Assembly (NCBI GenBank): GCA_905178155.1
Contig: CAJINV010000002.1
Location: 6,304,476-6,368,475, forward strand
DNA length: 64,000 bases
Source of the DNA: Amoebophrya sp. A120
Lineage: Eukaryota; Sar; Dinophyceae; Syndiniales; Amoebophryaceae
Direction of reading: 5' to 3'
In this document: piece by piece, positions 40,201 to 50,244 of the stretch
Position numbering within the stretch: the stretch's first letter is position 1
Layout of the letters: every line of letters starts with the position of its first letter
Notes under the pieces: generated by a model
Told to the model about the DNA's origin: nothing
Databases searched by the model: none
The model's input: the letters and a program-made list of their open reading frames with translations, nothing else
Made by a program: the position numbers and the translations under genes

Positions 40201-41174
40201 CAACAGAGGTGCAATTTTTTCTCAGCGGAAAAGGCATTTCTGATGCGGTATGAGCATCAGAAAGCCCACCTCGCAGAATCTCTGATATGCTACAGCATGC
40301 GTCACGGACCTCACGGGTCATGCAAAATCTGCATGACAAACTCCTGCACTCTTCCAGACCCAGACATATTTGCATTTGATAACCGTACCCGCACCTTCAA
40401 CTCCGTGACCGGGTGAAACATGTTCATGTCCACAACGTACGCGCGTTTTTTTGCCAGCGACTCCTCGTCCAGCAGAGTGGAGTCGGTTTGTTTTGATACG
40501 TCATGAAGGGGAAAAAACTTTTGCCAACTCCTTGCTCAAATTCAAATTGCTGGAATTCGGAATTTTTACAACTAACTTGCTTGGCGACGCATAGAAAAGT
40601 GCAATATCAACATGCAAAGTTTTATTGCGACTTGCACGATGAGTTCATCCGGCGTTCGAATTTCTCGTGACAAAAGACTCGAACTCCGAATCTTCACAGC
40701 CTGAAACTCTTTGTTTTCAATCGAAAGAGCAGTTGGACCACGTCTTTCCCCTTCTGGATACTTCTTCTCCTGGACTTTGAACAGCTTCGGAAAAAAGTAG
40801 TAGTTGAACCCGGAGGAGCTGCAGATCGGCTTTTGCAGCCGGGCCTGGGCCGCGGCCAGCAGCGATTGGTAGTGCTGCGACGACTTCTGCGCGACGAAGC
40901 TGAGGCTCTGCTGCTGCGCATTGTAGCTGCTGCCGCCCATCATCGTGGGGCCGCCGCGCGGCGTGCCGACGGGCGTGTTCACCGACGGCGTGCTGATGTT
41001 GGTGCCCCGGGGGGTCAGCATGGCCGCCGCGAGGTTGGAGGTGCCGCCGCGGGGGGTCATGCTCCCGCCCCGTGGCGTACCCGCGCCCATCGTCGCCGTC
41101 GCCGTGTTGCCCATCCCCCCGCGCGGAGTCACCAGGGCGCGCAGCGAGGTGCTGGCGGTCTCAAAGTAACCCAT
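37245..41174 (-). CDS. TPRGG-repeat protein, 622 aa, ten exons, six introners
   Basis: Exons: 41174-40632, 40517-40382, 40108-39794, 39533-39383, 39206-39158, 38899-38600, 38385-38329, 38060-37907, 37692-37590 and 37305-37245. They total 1869 nt, exactly 623 codons with stop. Residues 1-75 carry six or more T/S-P-R-G-G motifs (VTPRGG, GTPRGG, MTPRGG), which look like proline-directed phosphorylation sites. After residue 120 comes a charged globular region (ELIVQFFPLHDVSK, YVVDMNMFHPVTELKVRVRF, FELKQKLWKIF). Further on are RFETPTKKEVVVRFV and a Glu/Lys-rich helix (IKAIHDAQTKREEQQELSLF). Three introns are GT-AG and six are introners. I do not recognise the protein family. Confidence 0.75.
37311..37589. 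mobile_element. Introner element, family C
   Basis: The left end is tatcctgaggaaaagcgtcc; the right is the complement of tatcctgtgtaaaaacgtct. The flanking repeat is imperfect: TCGCT (37306-37310) against TCGTT (37590-37594). Excision keeps frame into the last coding exon. Confidence 0.78.
37698..37906. mobile_element. Introner element, family B
   Basis: The left end is tatccaagaaaaaaagtgtg; the right is the complement of tatgcaaggaaaaaactgtg. GGAAC duplications lie at 37693-37697 and 37907-37911. Excision joins KAKQF to RFGRWVQNGG. Confidence 0.9.
38066..38328. mobile_element. Introner element, family A
   Basis: The left end is tatacattgcaaacatgtct, with its complement at right. CCCGC duplications lie at 38061-38065 and 38329-38333. 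Excision joins VRESGG to VTRTMFDLS. Confidence 0.9.
38391..38599. mobile_element. Introner element, family B
   Basis: The left end is tatccaagaaaaaaacattg, with its complement at right. GTCGT duplications lie at 38386-38390 and 38600-38604. Excision joins KVIKDD to TEGFIDRFF. It has the same length (209 bp) as the copy at 37698-37906. Confidence 0.9.
38905..39157. mobile_element. Introner element, family A
   Basis: The left end is tatcaagtgcaaaaatgtct. GCGGA duplications lie at 38900-38904 and 39158-39162. Excision joins RNHMEVR to AFVPKPTKN. Confidence 0.92.
40114..40381. mobile_element. Introner element, family A
   Basis: The left end is tatgcactgcaaaaatgtct. The flanking repeat differs at one base: ACCGC (40109-40113) and ACCGT (40382-40386). 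Excision joins ELKVRV to RFQTNDFQDHD. Confidence 0.88.
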
Positions 41175-42611
41175 GCTGTTCTTCGTTTGCCAGAGTGATG
41201 TTGCGGACGAGATTGGGCGGTGTTGTGCCGATCTGGTTAGAGGACGCCGGAGGTCGTCGTGCGCGTTCTCGGCCGGGAGACGGTCTTAATCAACGGTGCT
41301 CTTTTCTTGAGAAATGATACTCGAGTCGCGTCTTTCGTAGGACTTTTTGATACCTTGTGCAGGTTGAGGTAAAAATACGCCAATAAAGTTCTTTTATCAT
41401 CGATCGAGTTGGACGACAAATGGTATTATCAAAAAGCGAGGTCGTTGGGAAATAATCTTTGCCGGTTCATGGGGTTGCACCTGTCCAGTTGAATACGCGA
41501 GCTTTTTCTTAGATACAACGACGGGGAATACTACTTTGTCTTAGAAATAGGGTTCAACGACGGGAAACTACTTTTGCAACGAACTGCAGACGCACCGACT
41601 CCATCACGCGACCGGCCAGCGCTGGCCAGGTCAAAACTTTGACACGCACCGAGATATTACGAAAAGCTGAAACACCGACGAAGGTATGTCAATTAACCGA
41701 GCTACCGCAACGATCAGCAGCACCGAATCTTCTTCAAGAACGATAATAACCACTTTGAGGAACGAGAAACACCGACATTGTGTGTCAAAATACCGAGCAC
41801 CATTGTGTGTCGAAATACGAGCGCGTATGCTTGCAGAGTAGATAAACCGAGGGAATCCGTCAAAGGTACATCGTAAAACTCGCCCGAGGGCGTCTTGCCG
41901 ACCGTTTGCGCGGACCCGGCGGCCAGAAACGATGGTAGCGGAAACGCGAGAACAACCGATGGTAGGACGCGCACGAAACCGAGATGAGAAAGCAGTGACA
42001 CAGACAGCAGATTCGCGCACTGTACCTTATGAGGCGCGCATGCATCGCGCGGCGTGGAGCTTTCGCGCGCCGCCGTTCCTCGGGTTTACATGCCTTGCCG
42101 CGCGCACCGCAAAGCGCACCCGGGGCCAGCCGATGAGAGGCGCGTCGAGTCCTGTGAACTGAGGCACAGCAACACGCGAGGCGCAGCGCGCCGCCACGAT
42201 TAGGGAAGGTTGGCCGGGAAATCAAAAACCAACCAGAGCAAACACGCATCTCGAACAAAAGGTCTCTCCTGCTGCCCATCGAGGTTGGGCTCGGCGCCCG
42301 ATCTCGAAAGCCCGATCCAGAGATCGGATGAACAACACATGCCTAGTGGCAGGCTGTCCAGTGACGCCCGCCCGAGGGCAGGCACTTCTCGAAGCTTCAA
42401 AAGCGCGGGCCCGCGTGGCAGTGCAGGCATGGGCAGAAACCCCAAGAGGGGAAGGGGCATCGACCCCCGTACCGTACCTCGACAGGTGGCCCCAATGCAG
42501 CGCCCCAGCTAACAATAGCCCACCCCTGCGAACCCCTTTTCCGACTGGGCCGGGAGTGAGTAAATGAAACCTGGCGCACGCCGGACTTCCAGGCCCACAG
42601 AAATGGACGCA
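41175..42611. other. Gap of 1.4 kb at the strand switch, no supported gene
   Basis: Minus-strand genes end their run here and plus-strand genes resume only at 50.2 kb. At 41750-41830 two imperfect copies of a tgtgtgtcaaaataccgag-type unit occur. From about 42.0 to 42.6 kb the sequence is GC-rich with no recognisable product. Confidence 0.4.
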
Positions 42612-42990
42612 TGTGGCAAGGATCGCGATTCTCATCCCATCTGTCAAGGCGGGTCGCGATTCTCAACCCATTTGCCAGGGCGGGTCGCGATTCGCAGCCC
42701 ATCTGCCACGGCGGATCGCGATTCGCAGCCTATTTGCCAATGCGGGTCGCATTATTCAACCCATATGCCAATGCGGGTCGCGATTCTCAGGCCATCTGCA
42801 GACGCGGGCTGCGATATCCAGCCCATTGACCAGTAAGGGTCGCAATTCTCAACCCATTGGCCTGCACAAGTTGCAACTTTCATCACATTTGGCAGAAAAA
42901 TTTGTGATTTCCAGCGCATTTGCTGTGATAAATTGCGATTTTTTGCGCATCAGCCAGCACAAATTGCAATTTTTTGCACAACCGCAAGCC
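42612..42990. repeat. 31-bp satellite array, copy 1 (about 12 units)
   Basis: Units of 31 bp with core ggtcgcgattctcaacccat repeat head to tail; for example tcgcgat recurs at 42623 and 42654. Units decay toward the right (from 42870 they read like aaattgcaattttttgcaca). Because 31 is not a multiple of three, the frame rotates through the array, so the open frames here are a by-product. Confidence 0.88.
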
Positions 42991-43266
42991 ACGATTGCTG
43001 TTAAATAGCATCGAACTATCTTAGCAACGCACTAGGAACACGCTTCCCAGATGCGGCAGAACCACCAGACGACCTTCGTCCGGAACTCGAGATAGTAGAA
43101 CCAACCTAAAGAGCACCCCAGTGCAGTCACATTGTGCATGAAGTTCTTCCTTGTGTGCCAGCATGCGGACATCCACGAGCTACGACCTGAGTACGATCTT
43201 ACCACACGGAGTTCTCTCTTGTGCCTTCCGATTCTCTCCCCCCACTCCTGGCATACGACTACGACC

Positions 43267-43456
43267 CTAGAAGGCTAAGTACGACGCGACTGGCTTAACG
43301 CTGTAAAATCTACGATCTACTTACAGGCGCAGGCATCACAGTTTGCGGCGCTGGTGGTGTGCACCCCACCAACACCACAATTGTTTCTACTTACAGGCGC
43401 AGGCATCACAGTTTGTGGCGCTGGTGGTGTGCACCCCACCAACACCACAATTGTTA
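43267..43456. repeat. Repeat R1, left copy, with a 70-bp tandem duplication
   Basis: From ctagaaggctaagtacgacg onward it matches 48452 onward on the same strand for about 85 bp. Inside, a 70-bp unit (43317-43386 and 43387-43456) is tandemly duplicated almost perfectly. The unit ends in the ggtgtgcaccccaccaacac motif that forms the palindrome near 48.6 kb. Confidence 0.85.
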
Positions 43457-44537
43457 CACCCCCCTTCTCAAAAATAAGTTTTTTGCGCTGGAGCAAAAAG
43501 GAAAAAGTAGTAAACCTATTGTCGTATGGGCCAGGAGCGGAAGAGACGTTTTCTTTGTGTCCCCGAAATAGGTGCCCTGGCACCTGCTTGTGTCCTCGTA
43601 CTTGGTGCCCTTGCACCCCGTGTCCTCGATAGCAGTATACTAGTTTTTTTTTGTCCTCGAAAAATTGACCACGAGATGGTGAAACCTATCACCACAAGAT
43701 AAAAACAGTTGACCTCGAAACGGTGACCACGAAACTAGCTTCCTTAGCGGGAAGAGATGCCGACAGACGAAGGTGTAAACTGTACACGGAGATAGAGTTT
43801 TTTTTGAAATTGTACACGACGATATTTTTTTGCTAGAAGACATCGAACCTAGAGAGTTTTGTACAAAAGAGCATGACAGATTGGAGAAAGTGCCTGAGTG
43901 CAAAGTCATGTAGAAGACCGAGAACCTCATGTGAAGAGTGCAATGCCAAAAGTACAAAGAAACGATAACGAAGTGCGAAACAGCATGGAAAACTTCATTT
44001 TTCTGGATTAGTTCTGAAAGGTACAAAACTCCTGTTCTCGCCGTGTCTGGAGGAGAACAGGAAGGAGAAATAAAGAAGAAGTAGTTCATTTTTCTGGAAC
44101 TTTTTCTACAAAATGAAAAAGGTCTTGCGGCAGTAGAAACGAGATTTAGATTACTTTTTCTGAAATCTTACATGAGGCGACGAAACGAAAGAGAAGGTTT
44201 TTATAGTGGTCGAGGACCTGGCTGGAAGGTGCTCTGTAAGCCTGAGAACGCGAGTTTCGCACTATGTCTGGTAGATATCATACAAAAATAAAACCGAAGT
44301 TGGAAGTTGAAAAATGCAACATGATTATATTTGAAAACCGATAGAGCTACAAGGTGCCGCGGGTTAAGCTGTCAGCTGCTTTTCGCGCGATTCAGGTCGC
44401 GCGAAGGGTTTTTTTTTTTACTAAAAATCTTACTTGAAGTTGAGCTCATAGTTGTGGAGCTTCCGCGGACACTCAACAGCCAAAAAGAGAAACAAAACCG
44501 CGACGGCCTCCCCGGCCGGCGGTTCGGGTTATAAAAT
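43457..44537. other. Region 3' of the retroelement ORF, short tandem repeats
   Basis: At 43565-43630 a unit of the type tggtgccctt-gcacc...tgtcctcg repeats two to three times. At 43660-43735 there are copies of gaccacgagatggtga. The rest is AT-rich with no ORF of note. A retroelement 3' untranslated region is plausible, but no polypurine tract or long terminal repeat could be fixed. Confidence 0.4.
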
Positions 44538-47500
44538 TCAACCGTCCCCCAGCATGCACAGCACCTCCGGCGGAAGCGCAAACTGCGCTTTGTGGTGCTG
44601 CAAAAACTCCCGAACCATCTCCAGGTTGCATTTTTCCACCTGCTTCGTCAATATATCGCTCGGGTTCGCCGCGCCCTTGATATGCCACAACAGCAAGTCG
44701 CCGTCCTGGATGAGCCGCGAAATAAAGTTGTAGTCCGCCCGCAAATTGCGTTCACTAGGTGCCCGGATCATGGTGCTGCTGCTGCTGCGGACGATGTTGT
44801 TGGAGTCGGTGCAGATCACCAGCGGCTGCACCGACAGGGTGAGGCCAGCGGAAACACAAATTCCGCGAAAGTACAAAAGCTCGCTGATGATCAGGCGGAT
44901 GGCAAGCAGTTCCGCACTTGTGGAACTGCTAAAAACTCTGGAAGGTTTGGAGCTGTAGTGCGTAATCATGTTGTAGACCAACTCTTGTTTCCCGTCCTCG
45001 CCCTGTCCCGCAGCAGCCTTCTCTTTGTTCAGCAAGCACACTAGCGCACCGAGCCGCGGCACCAGCGACGCGTCTACCAAGCCAAGAATTACATCTGGGG
45101 CTTGGGAAGTTGGTCGGATGTGTATGGCGTCGCCCGCGTGCTCCTTGACTTGCCCGATCAAGTCATTAACCTCCGCCACTAGCGCGCTGTACTCCTCTTC
45201 CTCCGCTTCGTCGTTCACCATGCCGGCGAGGATGCAAATGTTGGCCACAAAACTCACCTGGCATTTTGTGACCCACATAAGCTCCCCGATCGCCCTCCGC
45301 AGCGGCGATTTTCTCCTTCTGTTTGCGAAGAATTTCTGTACTTCGTCTTCGGTGATCGGGGACATGGTTCGGATGAAAGATTGTTGCCCGACTTCGAACG
45401 CCAACGCGCAGTCCGAATCCGCGCCCGCGACGATCTTCTCCCCCTCTTTCAGCTCGAAACCGTTTTTCTTTTTCTCCTCTGGCAGCAACTCGCCGTGCTT
45501 GGTGCATTTGATGGAGCGGCCGCAGAAATTGTCGCTGTCCCCCGGCTGCAGGCAGGTCCGGCTTCCTGGCGGGAACTGTTCGAAGACCTTTTCCAAACTT
45601 TCGTGTGCGCGCTGCGACCCGCCGTAGATGGTGTCATCCACGTGAACACCCAAAATCCCCTCTATTTCTTGCTCCTCGAGCAAGGGGTCGTCGATGCTGC
45701 TGCGCAGCAGCGGGTTTGCGTTTCTCCTCTCCTCGTCGCCACTTGGCTCCGCGGGCGTCTCCTCTGGCCCGGCTTCGGTTCCGGTGGTTCGTTTCTCGTC
45801 TGCCGCTGCTGGTTCTGCTTTCTCCTTGGGGAAGTACCACAAGCACGGGTCTTGCAGGTCCTGCCGCCACCCTGCTTCTTTCAAGCTCCTAAAAAGAACT
45901 TTTTGCCACGCTAAAGGGGCATCCGCAAGCCCGTACAAGCAGCGGCGAAGCTTTATGTACTTCGCCTGGAAGCCGAAAGCCGTGTTGCCTTGGATCGCGG
46001 TGGGGATCTCCAGCCAGACGGGGTCGAGCAAAAGGTCCCCGCGCAAAAAAGCCTGGCTGATGTCCGCGATGTTTGCCAGCTTGTTGAGCTTGCTAAGCCA
46101 GTGCAAAATCACCAGCAGGGAACTGTCGCAGAGGGTGTGGCAACGCTTCTCCAACTTCCCGCCCTCCAAGCGGGAATCCATGAAGCCCTTCGCGCACCAC
46201 CGCATCTTGGCCTTGACAAATTTCCCGGAATTGAACTTCAAAGTGAAGACGATCCGGCTCGCCACCACAGAGGCCCCGGCCGGCCTGTCGTCTTGCTGGC
46301 TGCCCATGTCGAAAACCCCAAGGGCCTGGATTCCCTTGACCTCCGCCGCCCTTGCTTCGTCCACCAGGTGCCACAGGCCGTATTTGTCTATCTGCGCCAT
46401 CGTCAGCTCGACGCTGCACCCGTTTGGCGTCACTGCTTCCCAGTTCACCTCCCGCGGCTGCTCGATTTTCAAAAACAAGTGAAGGTCTTCCCGCTGTGGC
46501 CTGTCCTGGCTCGGGTCGAAAACTTGGAACGGGGTTTGGTGCCCGAAGCGGAAGGCCTGGTCGTACCCGCGAAGAGTTGGTGGAACTTGGCAGCCCTTGC
46601 GAAACACCTTCGCTTCAACCACGTAAACATCACCCCCGAAGCCCGCCGCCGTCCCTGAAACCGGTCGCCCGTTTAGGATTTTGTTTATTTCCGCTACTAC
46701 CGGATCGCGAAAGGATGACTTGAAGACTGTTTGGCGGCCGCGCTGGGTGATCAGGTCCTGCAGGAAGTTTGTGTTGCTTTCGATGGCCCTCAGCTGGTTC
46801 TCCCAGTCCCCCGCCGTCCGTAGCACCGGATCGCGCTCCACCGGGTCCGCTTCGACCAAGAACAACTTGTCATCTTCCTCCTCCACCCGCGCTCGTTTCG
46901 TGCTGGTTTGCGCAACAAACGCTTGTGCCGCCTCGGTTAGTTCGCAGTTGTAAACTGGTCCGTTGGAGATGTTGAAGGTGGAAAAAGCCGCGCCGCGGTC
47001 ATCTATTTTTGTTTCCGGTGAAGATTTGTCGCGCGTGAAGAGCGCGTCGCAACTCGTCATCAGCAGTCTTCTGGCTTTGCTAGCTGGCTCCGCGGGAATG
47101 GGCGACCCAAAAATTTCCTCCTCGAGAAGGTCCTGCGCGCTTCTCTTCTGGCCGGCCGCCTCAGCTTGCTGCGGAACTGCTTCTGGTGGTGGTCGCGGAG
47201 GTTCGAGTGGTTGCACGGTAGACGCTGGCTTTGGCTTTGGCGGGCGGCCCCGCTTTCGTTCCTCCTTTATGATTTTGCGCGGCGGCTGGAACGTCGGTTC
47301 TGCCGCTGCTGCGACTGGTAGCTTGCTGTTGTTCCCGGAAGTTGTGGTCTTCTTTTCTTCGCCTGTCCCGACCGCCCCCGGTGCGGAAACTTGTTGCTTG
47401 CGGTCTTCAGGCGATGAAATTCCTGGAAGCGGGTGGAACTCAATGGGGGCGGTCATGTAGTCGGCCAAAGGTCTCCCGGGCTGAATCTCTTCTGCGCTCA

Positions 47501-48480
47501 TCACGAATTTCTTCACCTGGGCGGCCCGGTAGGGAAGAATTTTGTTGCTGCCTGAAGGCCTCACCAAAGCCTCGCCCTTGAGGGGATCCACCCCAACGCA
47601 CGTTCCGGTCTGTCTCCAGTGCGCCTTCCCCCCGTGCCAGTTCTCCGACTGTTTGCCGTGGGCCCGCAAAATGCGAACCGTGTCGCCCGGCCTTAGTTCG
47701 GAAATGTTCGTGATGGAGCGGCTCAGTTTGTATCCGCGGTTGAAACGGCGAACCCGACTCAACATCTCCTTCCACTGCACCTCGATCATCGCCTTTTTCT
47801 GCTCCTGCAAAGCCGACCCGAACTGTTGCAGGATGTAGCGCGACCCCCGGTCGTCGTTGCCCTCGCAGTGGCCGTGGGCGAGGTTGTTGGGGCTGTAGCA
47901 TGTACCATGCGCCCCCGGGCAGGAATTCAACAACTCCTCGCAGTAGTCCAAAAGCTTTTCCTTCAGCTCGAACTGGTCCGCGTCGACCTTCTTCGAGTTG
48001 TACACCGTGTCCGCGAAATCCGCAATAGCCTTGGAAACACCCCGCAGGCCGACAATCTGTTCCAAAAGCGCGATCTTGGTCCCCCCGGTCAGCAACAAAA
48101 TTTTGTTCAGACTTTTATTGAACTTCGCGTGCGCCCGTTCCTCCTTCCCGATCATGTGCGGCGACTTGAACGGGATGGGCAGGCCAATTATGTCACTCTC
48201 CAACAAGAACTCCTCCACTTCTGCATTGATCTGGTCCGTTTTCTCGTCGTAAATGAAGCAAGTGGGGAACCCCCCGGCGCGGCTCTTGAAGCGGTGCAGA
48301 GCGGCCGGAACCTGCGGCGGTGGCTTTGCGGAATTCGCGCCCGTCTTCTCCGGCAAGTGGTGGTCGATCAGGTGCAAGACCCGCTTCTGTGCACCGAAAT
48401 CGAACATGTGATAGACCACCCCAAGGGCGGTGCTAACGGCGTCGCCCCCGACTAGAAGGCTAAGTACGACGCGACTGGCT
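44538..48480 (-). CDS. pol: Copia-type retroelement Pol, 5'-truncated (IN-RT-RNase H)
   Basis: One open frame runs from the in-frame stop at 48480-48482 down to the stop at 44538, about 1310 codons, with no ATG at its head. The order is integrase, RT, RNase H, as in Ty1/Copia. Likely integrase residues are the Asp in LHLIDHHL, the Asp in IYDEKTDQINAEVEEF and the Glu in GKEERAH. RT shows MRWCAKGF, IADISQAFLRGD (first catalytic Asp), RRCLYGLADAPLAW and HVDDTIYGG, with His-Val-Asp-Asp where Copia usually has Tyr-Val-Asp-Asp. RNase H shows STSAELLAIRL, CTDSNNIV and HIKGAANPSDILTK. No gag, protease or zinc knuckle is upstream, because the frame meets repeat R1 at 48452. The element is therefore a truncated copy, though its remaining frame is intact. 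Confidence 0.88.
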
Positions 48481-48655
48481 TAACGCTGTAAAATCTACGA
48501 TCTACTTACAGGCGCAGGCATCACAGTTTGTGGCGCTGGTGGGGTGGCATCACAGTTTGTGGCGCTGGTGGTGTGCACCCCACCAACACCACAATTGTTA
48601 ACAATTGTGGTGTTGGTGGGGTGCACACCACCACCACAATTGTTAATTGCAACTT
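48452..48655. repeat. Repeat R1, right copy
   Basis: It begins with the same ctagaaggctaagtacgacg as the left copy 5185 bp away, in the same orientation. It contains two partial 70-bp units and then the palindrome 48566-48633. The retroelement frame runs into it at its 5' end. Confidence 0.8.
48566..48633. repeat. Perfect 68-bp palindrome
   Basis: Arms of 34 bp (48566-48599 and 48600-48633) are exact reverse complements centred on gttaac, with no spacer. They start tggtggtgtgcaccccacca at left. The arm is the 3' part of the 70-bp R1 unit, so the palindrome looks like a head-to-head join of two R1 units. Confidence 0.92.
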
Positions 48656-48689
48656 TTCTTTCTCCGGTGCCCGCATCTGAACTCTGGTG

Positions 48690-49238
48690 GCGGCACGATT
48701 GATGATTTTTTGCGCATCTGTCGGCGCAGATCGGAATTTTTTGCACATCTCCTGGCGTGGATCGCAATTTTTTGCGCATCTACCGGTGTGGATCGCAATT
48801 TTTAGCACATCCACCGGCGCGGATTGCAATTTTTTGCACATCTTCCGGTGGAAATCGCAACTCTTTGCCCATTTGCCGGCGCAAAGCGCGTTTTTTTGCG
48901 CCCCACGTGGATCACAATTTTTCACAAAGCGCGATTTTTTGCAGGCGTGGATCACAATTTTTACCGCATCTACCGGCACGGAGCACAATTTTTTGTGCAT
49001 CTGATGGCATGGATCGTGATTCTCTGCGCATTTGCCGGCGTGAAGCGCGATTTTTGGCGCATCTGCCGGCAGGGAGCGCGATTTTTGGCGCATCTGCCAG
49101 CACGGATTGCGATGCATTCCGCACATGCCGGCGCGGATCGCGATTTGTTGCGCACCTGCCGGCGCGGATCGCGATTTGTTCCGCACCTGCCGGCGCAGAT
49201 CGCGATTTGTTGCGCACCTGCCGGCGCGGATCGCGATT
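48690..49238. repeat. 31-bp satellite array, copy 2 (about 18 units)
   Basis: Head-to-tail 31-bp units with core ggcgcggatcgcgatttgtt, the same family and orientation as 42612-42990 but longer, with right-hand units almost identical. The array is bordered on both sides by a tctccggtgcccgc...ggtggcgg motif (48660-48695 and 49236-49295). On the right this appears as 20-bp tandem copies. Confidence 0.9.
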
Positions 49239-49295
49239 CTTCTCTCTCCGGTGCCCGCGCCCGGTCTCCGGTGCCCGCGCCCGGTCTCCGGTGGC

Positions 49296-50244
49296 GGTTT
49301 TACGGGCAGGCGCAGATGACGGCGCCCGGCCTGCTGAAATCGCTGCGCCCGGTGCCAATCGGTTGGCGCGGGAGGCCCCGGGCTTGCGAGAAGATGCTTC
49401 TCGGGCGCGCCTCTCGGGCGCCGCGAGAAAATAGCGCTGTGACTCTGTGCGGGAGAGGAAATGCCCGGCGGTTAGCAAAATGAACAAGAGAGCCTTGATT
49501 GCACAATCAGCAAGGCATGCATCAGCAAGGCATGAGAGCCCTCAGTCGGCACTTCTGCGAGTGGGAAAGCTTTAGAATTTCACACACCGGCCTCGTCTCG
49601 CGGAAGCGGATGTGGTGGCCCAACTAGCAGTGGATCCGCCGTGCCGCTCCGCAAGATAAATCCGGAGATGTCTTCTCCTCTGTGCTATAGTCGTCCCCGT
49701 CGTCGTTCGTCCGTGTCAGTGGATTTGATGTGGTATATGAAAAAGTGCATACTCCGGGCACCAGTGCCGTGAGTTTTCTGGTGGAGCTTTTGCTCGAGAA
49801 TACAGTTAACGCAAATGTATAAACATTCGTGGTCGGCTAGAAGTTTCCATATCGTAATCGTTCTTTGAAAATGTTTGGAAATAGTCGTGCCTGTCGTTGC
49901 CTGTCGTTCGTCCATTTCCCGTGAAGGCTTTAGCTGTTATTGATGTTGCTACCATCCGTCCACGATCACATCAAAATCAAAATGATTCGTCTAGGACAAG
50001 CTCCTCGTCGACCGATGACTGTACGAAACATAACATGACATAAAACAAAGCAGCAAATAACAGCGAAATTCAGTTTGTTTGCACAAACTGCCCCGAACAT
50101 TACAAAACGCATTAGAAAAAATCGCTTCCAAAGCCTCCCGGGCGGCGGCAGGCACGAAGCTGCACGCGGATAAGAACAAACCTTCTTGCTCCTCTAAGAA
50201 TTAGAACTTAGAAAGTGATCTCCAGGCACATACTGCCAACAATC
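49296..50244. other. Gap of about 950 bp before the GH31 gene
   Basis: No gene was recognised. It probably holds the promoter and 5' leader of the GH31 gene. No TATA-like or other element stood out enough to call. Confidence 0.35.

Noticed and set aside
42612-42990. CRISPR-like array of regular repeats
   Set aside because: The 31-bp units abut head to tail with no unique spacers, there are no cas genes, and the context is eukaryotic.
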